DNA from: Neoechinorhynchus agilis
Lineage: Eukaryota > Acanthocephala
Direction: 5' to 3'
DNA length: 64,000 nt
Assembly (NCBI GenBank): GCA_051530055.1
Contig: CM121342.1
Location: 3,596,001 to 3,660,000 of the forward strand
The translations under genes were made by a program, and so were the position numbers. The notes below the pieces were generated by a model that worked only from the letters and a program-made list of their open reading frames with translations, made no database searches and was not told where the DNA came from. Shown here piece by piece: positions 22,541 to 32,693 of this stretch (its first letter is position 1; each line of letters begins with the position of its first letter).

Positions 22541-25050
22541 CCGTAGTTGTTTCGAGGTGGACTAATGCACCAGATTCCCGCTAGGGTCAACGGGTTCGAA
22601 TCCGTTACCATAGACGACGCACAACCAAAAGAGACGAAATGCCTCGTTGAAGGGAGGAAACTCACTGATGAGCCCCACCTCCCCGGGAGGTATTTGAGAA
22701 TTCGGAGGAATGCCCGTAGTTGTGTCGAGGTGGTCAAGTGGACTAATGCACCAGATTCCCGCTAGGCTCAACGGGTTCGAATCCGTTACCATAGATGACG
22801 CACAACCAAAAGAGACGAAATGCCTCGTTGAAGGGAGGAAACTCACTGATGAGCCCCACCTCCCCGGGAGGTATTTGAGAATTCGGAGGAATGCCCGTAG
22901 TTGTGTCGAGGTGGTCAAGTGGACTAATGCACCAGATTCCCGCTAGGCTCAACGGGTTCGAATCCGTTACCATAGATGACGCACAACCAAAAGAGACGAA
23001 ATGCCTCGTTGAAGGGAGGAAACTCACTGATGAGCCCCACCTCCCCGGGAGGTATTTGAGAATTCGGAGGAATGCCCGTAGTTGTGTCGAGGTGGTCAAG
23101 TGGACTAATGCACCAGATTCCCGCTAGGGTCAACGGGTTCGAATCCGTTACCATAGATGACGCACAACCAAAAGAGACGAAATGCCTCGTTGAAGGGAGG
23201 AAACTCACTGATGAGCCCCACCTCCCCGGGAGGTATTGAGAATTCGGAGGAATGCCCGTAGTTGTGTCGAGGTGGTCAAGTGGACTAATGCACCAGATTC
23301 CCGCTAGGCTCAACGGGTTCGAATCCGTTACCATAGATGACGCACAACCAAAAGAGACGAAATGCCTCGTTGAAGGGAGGAAACTCACTGATGAGCCCCA
23401 CCTCCCCGGGAGGTATTTGAGAATTCGGAGGAATGCCCGTAGTTGTGTCGAGGTGGTCAAGTGGACTAATGCACCAGATTCCCGCTAGGCTCAACGGGTT
23501 CGAATCCGTTACCATAGATGACGCACAACCAAAAGAGACGAAATGCCTCGTTGAAGGGAGGAAACTCACTGATGAGCCCCACCTCCCCGGGAGGTATTTG
23601 AGAATTCGGAGGAATGCCCGTAGTTGTGTCGAGGTGGTCAAGTGGACTAATGCACCAGATTCCCGCTAGGCTCAACGGGTTCGAATCCGTTACCATAGAT
23701 GACGCACAACCAAAAGAGACGAAATGCCTCGTTGAAGGGAGGAAACTCACTGATGAGCCCCACCTCCCCGGGAGGTATTTGAGAATTCGGAGGAATGCCC
23801 GTAGTTGTGTCGAGGTGGTCAAGTGGACTAATGCACCAGATTCCCGCTAGGGTCAACGGGTTCGAATCCGTTACCATAGATGACGCACAACCAAAAGAGA
23901 CGAAATGCCTCGTTGAAGGGAGGAAACTCACTGATCCACCTCCGGGAGGTATTTGAGAATTCGGAGGAATGCCCGTAGTTGTGTCGAGGTGGTCAAGTGG
24001 ACTAATGCACCAGATTCCCGCTAGGCTCAACGGGTTCGAATCCGTTACCATAGATGACGCACAACCAAAAGAGACGAAATGCCTCGTTGAAGGGAGGAAA
24101 CTCACTGATCCACCTCCGGGAGGTATTTGAGAATTCGGAGGAATGCCCGTAGTTGTGTCGAGGTGGTCAAGTGGACTAATGCACCAGATTCCCGCTAGGG
24201 TCAACGGGTTCGAATCCGTTACCATAGATGACGCACAACCAAAAGAGACGAAATGCCTCGTTGAAGGGAGGAAACTCACTGATGAGCCCCACCTCCCCGG
24301 GAGGTATTTGAGAATTCGGAGGAATGCCCGTAGTTGTGTCGAGGTGGTCAAGTGGACTAATGCACCAGATTCCCGCTAGGGTCAACGGGTTCGAATCCGT
24401 TACCATAGATGACGCACAACCAAAAGAGACGAAATGCCTCGTTGAAGGGAGGAAACTCACTGATGAGCCCCACCTCCCCGGGAGGTATTTGAGAATTCGG
24501 AGGAATGCCCGTAGTTGTGTCGAGGTGGTCAAGTGGACTAATGCACCAGATTCCCGCTAGGCTCAACGGGTTCGAATCCGTTACCATAGATGACGCACAA
24601 CCAAAAGAGACGAAATGCCTCGTTGAAGGGAGGAAACTCACTGATGAGCCCCACCTCCCCGGGAGGTATTTGAGAATTCGGAGGAATGCCCGTAGTTGTG
24701 TCGAGGTGGTCAAGTGGACTAATGCACCAGATTCCCGCTAGGGTCAACGGGTTCGAATCCGTTACCACCAATGATACACAACCAAAAGAGACGAAATGCC
24801 TCGTTGAAGGGAGGAAACTCACTGATGAGCCCCACCTCCCCGGGAGGTATTTGAGAATTCGGAGGAATGCCCGTAGTTGTGTCGAGGTGGTCAAGTGGAC
24901 TAATGCACCAGATTCCCGCTAGGGTCAACGGGTTCGAATCCGTTACCACCAATGATACACAACCAAAAGAGACGAAATGCCTCGTTGAAGGGAGGAAACT
25001 CACTGATGAGCCCCACCTCCCCGGGAGGTATTTGAGAATTCGGATGAATG
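22541..25050 (+). repeat. Array D: 14 tandem copies of a tRNA-derived (SINE-like) 181-bp unit
   Basis: Units start every 181 bp (22710, 22891, 23072, 23252 and so on to 24867). Each contains TGGTCAAGTGG, a perfect match to the pol III box A (TRGYNNAGYGG). After 32 bp comes GGTTCGAATCC, a perfect box B. The T-arm can pair as AACGG/CCGTT with an enlarged loop, but the flanking 7-nt segments do not form an acceptor stem, so this is a tRNA relic and not a working tRNA gene. The rest of the unit holds a hairpin ACCTCC-CCG-GGAGGT. Two copies have a shortened CTGATCCACC segment. The long frames crossing the array on both strands follow from the repeat length and are not genes. Confidence 0.85.
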
Positions 25051-25069
25051 TGCAATTTCACCGTCTGTA

Positions 25070-25395
25070 ATTTTTTCGACAGTGAAACACACTATTTAAA
25101 AAATTGTTTTAATCGAAACGAAGTAAAGAGAAGTAATTTAATTTTACTAATGTTTGCGAATAAAACACTTAACGTAAATGACGAAATCTTAAAGTAAAAT
25201 TAAATTACTTTCGTCAATTTCGCTATTTGAAAAATTACAAACAATGACAAGCCATTGAAGAATGTCGATTTGTTCTACGTGAAATATCGGAAATTTATTA
25301 GTCAATCTAAATCCGAATCTTTTCCCCCTTCCCAAAAAAAACAACCAATAATTCAATCCAATAATATCCACTAGTAATCAATTTTTATCTTTACA
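25070..25395. other. Intergenic, no feature recognised
   Basis: AT-rich sequence between array D and the 3' end of the MED8-like gene. I see no repeat or RNA signature. Confidence 0.5.
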
Positions 25396-25399
25396 ATTA

Positions 25400-26002
25400 T
25401 TAATGCCACCGTTTCGTGAAATCGGAAAACTGTTCAGACAATTTTTTGTTTGCACCTTGAGATTGTTTCTGACTTAATGTTTTGATTTTGAAGCTTGTTT
25501 GTTTCCGCTGCCTTAAAGCTTTAAGAGTATCTGAGATTGCATCACCTAGTAGACCTTCGTCTTTTTGAACTTTTGTTTTCCGTTCACTCGTCGAACGTTC
25601 AACGTCTTTAGGAACAATAAAAGTGTCCACGTCTTTTGGCAATCTCGTCAAATATTCGTAGACAGCGGTGTTCACCACTGAAAATCGTCCATTTGTCAAA
25701 GCAACAATTTCATCATTTGGTTCTTCATCACTAAGTTTGTTGGGAAGCACGACAATATTCTCAAGGATATCCCGCTTATTCTTTATTATTCGGTGGTGGA
25801 TCATATTCATTTGGGTAACGATTCGGTTGATCTCGTGAATTAAAAGACTGCAATTTATTCTTTGTCCGTTGTACTGACTGAAACTTGCTAATAAAGAATT
25901 GAAGTCTTCTTGAAGATATTCTAGTTCGAGCGTCATTTGTCGAATGGTATTTTGAAACTCTTCGGAAAGTAGATTAACTGACAAAGGAGGTCGTTCGGTC
26001 AT
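25400..26002 (-). CDS. Mediator subunit 8-like protein
   Basis: Intronless frame of 200 residues. The ATG (MTERPPLS) is the first in-frame one. The N-terminal helical region (QNTIRQMTLELEYLQEDFNS) is followed by a helix with INRIVTQMNMIHHRII, then the motif IVVLPNKLSDEEPNDEI, ALTNGRFSVVN and LTRLPKDVD. The order matches metazoan MED8: long helix, QLN-LNK-LK, then [36 protein letters not shown]. MED8 is a head-module subunit of the RNA polymerase II Mediator complex. The C-terminus is Lys/Gln-rich. The match is by pattern at low identity, so the assignment is probable and not certain. The TFIIA-gamma gene lies 470 bp upstream on the same strand. Confidence 0.6.
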   Translation of the reverse strand: MTERPPLSVNLLSEEFQNTIRQMTLELEYLQEDFNSLLASFSQYNGQRINCSLLIHEINRIVTQMNMIHHRIIKNKRDILENIVVLPNKLSDEEPNDEIVALTNGRFSVVNTAVYEYLTRLPKDVDTFIVPKDVERSTSERKTKVQKDEGLLGDAISDTLKALRQRKQTSFKIKTLSQKQSQGANKKLSEQFSDFTKRWH

Positions 26003-26471
26003 CTTCAATATTAAATTATAACGGTGAAATCTAGTTTGATAAGAAAATTCAAAATCTCTCTCATCTAAATTAAAATTGCGGTGGCTTCATGGAGAAATTA
26101 TAACGTTCCTTTAAATAACCTGATTTAAAAAATATTGCGTGTACGAAATTCATTAAATATGAGATGAAGACTTGATAATTTGCATCTTTTTTATTTCAAG
26201 GATCAATAAATTTTGGCTTTTATTGAGTAAAACGCTTGGTGCCGTCGTACCATGCGGATTTTTTAACCAAGGGATCGCCAAAAGGCAATGTAGAAATCTG
26301 AACTTTCAAACACTTTTAGTGTGTTGCAATAATAAATTTCCCTGCAGCAAAAAAACTCTTCAAATAATGCGAATAGCCTTTAATTTCAAAAAATGTAAAC
26401 AAAAACCATTTTATTATTATAATACGATTATTTTAGGACTTTATTCCGAAACTATTTAAAGCCAAAAACCT

Positions 26472-26867
26472 TCAAACTTCGTTATTAGTCTTCTTGCGTT
26501 TCTTCGATTTCTTATTGCGTTTTCTGGTGCGGGGTCTTGAAGTCCTACCATCACAAGCAACAACTTTCATATGATGAGCTCGATGAGATCCTTGTCCTTC
26601 TCTTAATTCAAAATTATCAAAAAATAACGTCCAAACGTTTTCACAGAACCGATAAGAATTTAGATGACCATGGAAACTAACCCGGTTTTTAACCGCAGGA
26701 AACATGGCATCCGAAACAACATTGTCGAAGATCTCAAGAATGTCATTTTCTACATTTCGTGGCAGCTTATCCGTTTGGATAAGATCCGTAAGGACTTCTT
26801 GGAGTGTTGTGCCGATTGTCGTGTACCGATACAGCTCATAGTGTTTTTGTTGGTGGTTAGCGTTCAT
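26472..26867 (-). CDS. TfIIA-S: Transcription initiation factor IIA gamma (small) subunit
   Basis: Intronless frame of 131 residues. YELYRYTTIGTTLQEVLTDL matches the TFIIA-gamma start (YQLYRNTTLG-SLQE-LDEL), followed by the helical bundle. The beta-barrel part VSFHGHLNSYRFCENVWTLF and MKVVACDG are near-diagnostic (family: [20 protein letters not shown]...VKIVACDG). The protein binds TBP and TFIIA-alpha/beta to stabilise the preinitiation complex. The C-terminus has an extra 25-residue Arg/Lys-rich tail not typical of the human protein (about 109 residues). AATAAA on this strand lies about 25 bp past the stop. A divergent paralogue is at 35774-36211. Confidence 0.93.
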   Translation of the reverse strand: MNANHQQKHYELYRYTTIGTTLQEVLTDLIQTDKLPRNVENDILEIFDNVVSDAMFPAVKNRVSFHGHLNSYRFCENVWTLFFDNFELREGQGSHRAHHMKVVACDGRTSRPRTRKRNKKSKKRKKTNNEV

Positions 26868-26962
26868 CTATAGAGGAAATATGAGGAAACGTAAAAGGTT
26901 TTTACGTCAGAGGTAATGCCAATGAAAATACTTGCTTATGCCGTAAACATTAAAGAATTTAA

Positions 26963-29465
26963 GTTAAATCCGATTGTTTTTGGTACAATTTTATACGCCT
27001 TTTTTACAAGATTGTTTTGCAAGTTACGCCACAAAAACAACATTAGAAAAGTTCGAGCTTTAAAAACCGTTTTTTATGTCTAAACATTGAATTGTTCACA
27101 TTTTTTATATGGATCTTCGCCGGGGTTCTAGGAAGAATATTTTCTTTTAATAACAAAAATTCTCCTTGGATTTCAATTTGAATGATTTTCCCAAAGTTTG
27201 TCCTTGTTTTCGCGAAATATTGGACTTATTTTCAAGAGAACAATAGTGAAAGAAGACTAAGTTCTAGGATTTTCCCTAATTCAATGTTTAGACATAAAAA
27301 ACGGTGTTTAAAAATTGAATTATTCTAGGGTTTTGTGGCGTAAAATTTTAAAATTTTGGTTAAATCCGATTGTTTTTGGTACAATTTTATACGCCTTTTT
27401 TACAAGATTGTTTTGCAAGTTACGCCACAAAAACAAACATTAGAAAAGTTCGAGCTTTAAAAACCGTTTTTTATGTCTAAACATTGAATTGTTCACATTT
27501 TTTATATGGATCTTCGCCGGGGTTCTAGGAAGAATATTTTCTTTTAATAACAAAAATTCTCCTGGATTTCAATTTGAATGATTTTCCCAAAGTTTGTCCT
27601 TGTTTTCGCGAAATATTGGACTTATTTTCAAGAGAACAATAGTGAAAGAAGACTAAGTTCTAGGATTTTCCCTAATTCAATGTTTAGACATAAAAAACGG
27701 TGTTTAAAAATTGAATTATTCTAGGGTTTTGTGGCGTAAAATTTTAAAATTTTGGTTAAATCCGATTGTTTTTGGTACAATTTTATACGCCTTTTTTACA
27801 AGATTGTTTTGCAAGTTACGCCACAAAAACAACATTAGAAAAGTTCGAGCTTTAAAAACCGTTTTTTATGTCTAAACATTGAATTGTTCACATTTTTTAT
27901 ATGGATCTTCGCCGGGGTTCTAGGAAGAATATTTTCTTTTAATAACAAAAATTCTCCTTGGATTTCAATTTGAATGATTTTCCCAAAGTTTGTCCTTGTT
28001 TTCGCGAAATATTGGACTTATTTTCAAGAGAACAATAGTGAAAGAAGACTAAGTTCTAGGATTTTCCCTAATTCAATGTTTAGACATAAAAAACGGTGTT
28101 TAAAAATTGAATTATTCTAGGGATTTTTGTGGCGTAAAATTATAAAAAGAATTTTGGTTAAATCCGATTGTTTTTGGTACAATTTTATACGCCTTTTTAC
28201 AAGATTGTTTTGCAAGTTACGCCACAAAAACAAACATTAGAAAAGTTCGAGCTTTAAAAACCGTTTTTTATGTCTAAACATTGAATTGTTCACATTTTTT
28301 ATATGGATCTTCGCCGGGGTTCTAGGAAGAATATTTTCTTTTAATAACAAAAATTCTCCTTGGATTTCAATTTGAATGATTTTCCCAAAGTTTGTCCTTG
28401 TTTTCGCGAAATATTGGACTTATTTTCAAGAGAACAATAGTGAAAGAAGACTAAGTTCTAGGATTTTCCCTAATTCAATGTTTAGACATAAAAAAACGGT
28501 GTTTAAAAATTGAATTATTCTAGGGATTTTTGTGGCGTAAAATTATAAAAAGAATTTTGGTTAAATCCGATTGTTTTTGGTACAATTTTATACGCCTTTT
28601 TACAAGATTGTTTTGCAAGTTACGCCACAAAAACAAACATTAGAAAAGTTCGAGCTTTAAAAACCGTTTTTTATGTCTAAACATTGAATTGTTCACATTT
28701 TTTATATGGATCTTCGCCGGGGTTCTAGGAAGAATATTTTCTTTTAATAACAAAAATTCTCCTTGGATTTCAATTTGAATGATTTTCCCAAAGTTTGTCC
28801 TTGTTTTCGCGAAATATTGGACTTATTTTCAAGAGAACAATAGTGAAAGAAGACTAAGTTCTAGGATTTTCCCTAATTCAATGTTTAGACATAAAAAACG
28901 GTGTTTAAAAATTGAATTATTCTAGGGATTTTTGTATAAGTTCTAGGATTTTCCCTAATTCAATGTTTAGGCATAAAAAAACGGTGTTTAAAAATTGAAT
29001 TATTCTAGGGATTTTTGTGGCGTAAAATTTTAAAAAGAATTTTGGTTAAATCCGATTGTTTTTGGTACAATTTTATACGCCTTTTTTACAAGATTGTTTT
29101 GCAAGTTACGCCACAAAAACAACATTAGAAAAGTTCGAGCTTTAAAAACCGTTTTTTATGTCTAAACATTGAATTGTTCACATTTTTTATATGGATCTTC
29201 GCCGGGGTTCTAGGAAGAATATTTTCTTTTAATAACAAAAATTCTCCTTGGATTTCAATTTGAATGATTTTCCCAAAGTTTGTCCTTGTTTTCGCGAAAT
29301 ATTGGACTTATTTTCAAGAGAACAATAGTGAAAGAAGACTAAGTTCTAGGATTTTCCCTAATTCAATGTTTAGACATAAAAAACGGTGTTTAAAAATTGA
29401 ATTATTCTAGGGATTTTTGTGGCGTAAAATTATAAAAAGAATTTTGGTTAAATCCGATTGTTTTT
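26963..29465 (+). repeat. Array E: foldback satellite, about 400-bp unit, 6 copies plus a partial
   Basis: Units begin with GTTAAATCCGATTGTTTTTGG at about 26963, 27359, 27755, 28157, 28559, 29044 and 29447. Each unit has inverted arms: TTACGCCACAAAA with TTTTGTGGCGTAA, and CCGTTTTTTATGTCTAAACA with its complement near the other end. The unit can therefore form a long hairpin about 310 bp across. The fifth unit carries an extra 83-bp internal duplication. Diverged single pieces occur near 42365 and 55380. There is no coding frame. The structure resembles a MITE or foldback element amplified in tandem. Confidence 0.93.
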
Positions 29466-29739
29466 GGTACAATTTTGTACGTTGGCAAACGAGAGAAAGA
29501 AAAAGACTCCGTCTCCCGAATTTCGCTTCGACTTGTCTCTAAGATCTGGCGGCGACCAAAATCAGAAAACTTGTAAAGACCACAGCGTAAATGAAGCTGG
29601 CCATAGCCTTGAAGGTCCCCGATATTTCAATAGTCGATTTGGACGTTCGACTCACGTCCAGCTTTTTCCAATCGGTGAGTTTCACTGGAATTTTCGATAC
29701 ATAAAAATCACTGTCTTTCGAAGAGTCATAGAAATCCGC

Positions 29740-31105
29740 CAAAAATCGATTAAAGTCACAATTGAGATTTCAATTCATCGTTGAAAGAATAATGGACCAA
29801 AATGGATTCATCGAGCAAAATGGATTCATCGAAATAAGAAAAAAATCGATTAAAGTAACAATTGAGATTTCAATTCATCGTTGAAAGAATAATGGACCTT
29901 AATCGTGAGCCGAGTTTTTATAATGTTGCGTTTTAAGTCGCATAGTCGACAAAATGGATTAATCGAGCAAAACCGATTCATCGAAATAAGCCAAAAATCG
30001 ATTAAAGTCACAATTGAAATTTCAATTCACCGTTGGGAGAATAATGGACCTCAATAGTTAGCCGAGTTTTTATAATGTTGCGTTTTAGGTTGCATTGTCG
30101 ACAAAATGGATTCATCGAGTAAAACGGATTCATCGAAATAAGCAAAAAATCGATTAAAGTCACAATTGAAATTTCAATTCACCGTTGGGAGAATAATGGA
30201 CCTAAATAGTTAGCCGAGTTTTTATAATGTTCCGTCTCAGTTTGCATTGTCGACAAAATGGATTCATCGAGTAAAACGGATTCATCGAAATAAGCAAAAA
30301 ATCGATTAAAGTCACAATTGAGATTTAAATTCACCGTTGAGAGAATAATGGACCTTAATCGTGAGCCGAGTTTTTATAATGTTGCGTTTTAAGTCGCATA
30401 GTCGACAAAATGGATTCATCGAGCAAAACGGATTCATCGAAATAAGCCAAAAATCGATTAAAGTCACAATTGAGATTTCAATTCACCGCTGAGAGAATAA
30501 ATGACCTCAATTGTTAACGAGTTTTTATAATGTTGCGTTTTAAGTCGCATAGTCGACAAAATGGATTAATCGAGCAAAACGGATTCATCGATATAAGTCA
30601 AAAAACGATTAAAGTCACAATTGAGATTTCAATTCATCGATGAGAGAATAATGGACCTCAATAGTAAGCCGAGTTTTTATAATGTTCCGTTTCAGTTTGC
30701 ATAGTCGACAAAATGGATAAATCGAGGAAAACGGATTCGTCGAAATCGGCCAAAAATCGATTAAAGTCACAATTGAGATTTAAATTCACCGATGAGAGAA
30801 TAATGGACCAAAATGGATTCATCGAGGAAAATGGATTGATCGAAATCGGCCAAAAATCGATTAAAGTCACAATTGAGATTTAAATTCATCGATGAGAGAA
30901 TAATGGACCAAAATGGATTAATCGAGTAAAACAGATTCGTCGAAATCGGCCAAAAATCGATTAAAGTCACAATTGAGATTTAACTTCACCGATGAGAGAA
31001 TAATGGACCAAAATGGATTCATCGAGTAAATCGGATTGATCGAAATCCGCCAAAAATCGATTAAAGTCACAATTGAGATTTAAATTCATCCATGAAAGAA
31101 TGATG
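29740..31105 (+). repeat. Array F: short satellite, units of about 110 and about 155-160 bp
   Basis: About ten imperfect units share CGATTAAAGTCACAATTGAG and GAGAATAATGGACC. The longer units add a segment with GAGTTTTTATAATGTTGCG. The right half consists of shorter units lacking that segment, so two length classes are arranged in blocks. It is more diverged internally than arrays A, B and D, hence older. Open minus-strand frames across it are repeat-derived. Confidence 0.9.
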
Positions 31106-31109
31106 TAGG

Positions 31110-31607
31110 AAAGACGAAGCATCGCGTCTTTCCGGACCATATGAGAGATTGCGTTGTCACGTTTTACACTGGGAACTCTTCCCCAGGCGAGATTTGCAAA
31201 ATAAACATCTCCGGTTTGGGTCAGTGGAACGCGCTTGAAGATCACCTGCGCACTGCACATCTCGTCGAAGGGAATGTAGGGTTCAACCCTCAGATAAGGT
31301 GCTCTCTGCCAGAGCTCAGCTCACTCAGTGTACTAGGCGCTCGAAACTCAAAAAGCAGGATAGACTGCCGGTGCTTTTGGAAATCCTACAACGTGTGCCA
31401 CAGTGCCATCGACTAACTTGTTCACTGGATTTGGAGCTACTACAAGCAATCCATTCGGTGGAATCGGTTCGTCCTTAAAAGCTTTTAACGCGACTACCAG
31501 TCTCTCACACAGAAACATAATGTTTTGTTGGATGGTAGGGCAGAGAATTCTGACCTCGCGGCAAAGTACACCGCTTGCGGCGAGTGCACTGTCCCATCGC
31601 AGCCCGT
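31110..31607. other. Unidentified GC-richer segment, possible mobile-element remnant
   Basis: Composition differs from the surrounding satellites. Short frames on both strands (for example GLGQWNALEDHLRTAH on plus) look protein-like, but I cannot match them to a family. The segment joins directly to the duplicated block starting at 31608. Confidence 0.3.
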
Positions 31608-32161
31608 CAGCGAGTTTTTAAGTCAAGGAAAGAGAAGATCGCCAAGAAAAATTCAAAAGAAAAGGAAAGCAATCCTTGGAAATATCCATTTTTTTAGAAC
31701 GGAAAGATTGAAATAAATTGAAACTTAGATGGCTTTATTTAGTTATATTGTTAATTTAAGCGTTTTTGCAAGCTCATCAGCGAAACGAAAAAGATCAACA
31801 TGACCGTCTTCGTCGATTCCAATGTTGTGAAGAACAGCGTCCAAGATTTCATCAGAAACATTCAGTCTGCTTTTCAATTGAAATTTAAGTCGTTCAGCCT
31901 CCCCAAATCCACTTTTGTCAACATCAAGCAATTCAATTTGCTTTTTTATTTCAGGTAGATTAATTTTCGAGCCGATATCTTCGTATTTATTATTTTCGGG
32001 CGTTTTTATCTCATCTTTATCAATGGGCGATGGAATCTGCGGTTTGGGATTTTTATTTGGCAAAATAACTTTTGCTTTCATTGGCATTCCTTTCTTTTCA
32101 AAATCCTTCGACTCGGATTTCGGGCTCATGCAGCAAAAAACACCATTCCGGACTAATCGCT
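31608..32161. repeat. Segmental duplicate of 36122-36675
   Basis: About 554 bp, about 99% identical to 36122-36675 in the same orientation. The few differences seen include CTTTATC/CTCTATC and GACTAATCG/GACGAATCG. It carries the last codons of the TFIIA-gamma-like gene (plus strand) and the 3' two-fifths of the EF-hand-like gene (minus strand). Confidence 0.95.
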
Positions 32162-32225
32162 GACGATTGACGAGAGATCGTTGACGAGAGAGAGAACGTA
32201 AAATTAGACAATTTTCTACGCTCAA
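31743..32225 (-). pseudogene. 5'-truncated duplicate of the EF-hand-like gene at 36.3 kb
   Basis: From the sequence VRNGVFCCMSPKSE to the stop, this frame is identical to the 36257-37099 protein except for one Lys/Arg change (PIDKDEI versus PIDRDEI). The preceding residues (MSVENCLILRS) come from unrelated sequence past the duplication breakpoint at about 32161. Although the frame is open for 160 codons with an ATG, it lacks the first 150 residues and the native promoter. It is most likely a non-functional fragment, or a new chimeric gene if transcribed. Confidence 0.7.
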
Positions 32226-32693
32226 TTTTTTAATAGATTGTGGACCTTCCTTTTATCACTAACCTCGCAATAAAAAAAGTCGATCTAAAAAATAAAAACT
32301 GCACAAAATCGCAAGTTCTAAAGAAAAACAAATCCTAAACATCGACAGCAGTATTAAAAATTCAAAGGACATTCCGGCCTCATTCCTGCAAATTTGGCCT
32401 CTACTAAACTATGGAAATGAATTGACATGAAACGCTCACGATGATATCATTGAGATCATTCGAAACGTAGCCATGCTTGTGAGCTCCTTCCAAATAAATC
32501 TCCTCAATATTCTCTATTCATGTACCAAAAGCAATAATCGAACGTCAGCAATCAATCACCCAAATGGAATTATCGTACTCCAGCCGAGCACAAAAAAAAC
32601 ATAATGCAGAAGTGTTTATTCGGGAAACAATCTCAATGAGAGACCGTCTCACCGGCTATCTAATATTCTAAAGATGATAAATCATTTTGTAAA
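32226..32693. other. Intergenic, no feature recognised
   Basis: AT-rich sequence between the duplicated block and the secreted repeat protein. It includes that gene's presumed 3' UTR. Confidence 0.45.

Noticed and set aside
22262-24660. Hammerhead-ribozyme-like core words (CTGATGAG and GACGAAA) in array D units and in the 22.2-kb element
   Set aside because: In the unit GAAA precedes CTGATGA by only about 25 nt, leaving no room for stems III and I, and no UH cleavage site fits. Reading across to the next unit gives a 130-nt stem II without pairing. GGGAC/GTCCC pairing in the 22.2-kb copy is suggestive but insufficient.
22541-25050. Array D as a cluster of functional tRNA genes
   Set aside because: Boxes A and B are perfect, but the 7-nt ends do not pair, the T-loop is one base too long and no proper anticodon arm forms.
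22562-25070. Overlapping 78- to 234-residue open frames on both strands of array D
   Set aside because: They repeat with the 181-bp period and arise because the unit happens to lack stops in those frames. No start context or known domain.
29539-29742. Minus-strand frame with a hydrophobic MASFIYAVVFTSFLILVA segment
   Set aside because: It could be a signal peptide, but the frame stops right after it, no downstream exon is apparent and it abuts two satellite arrays.
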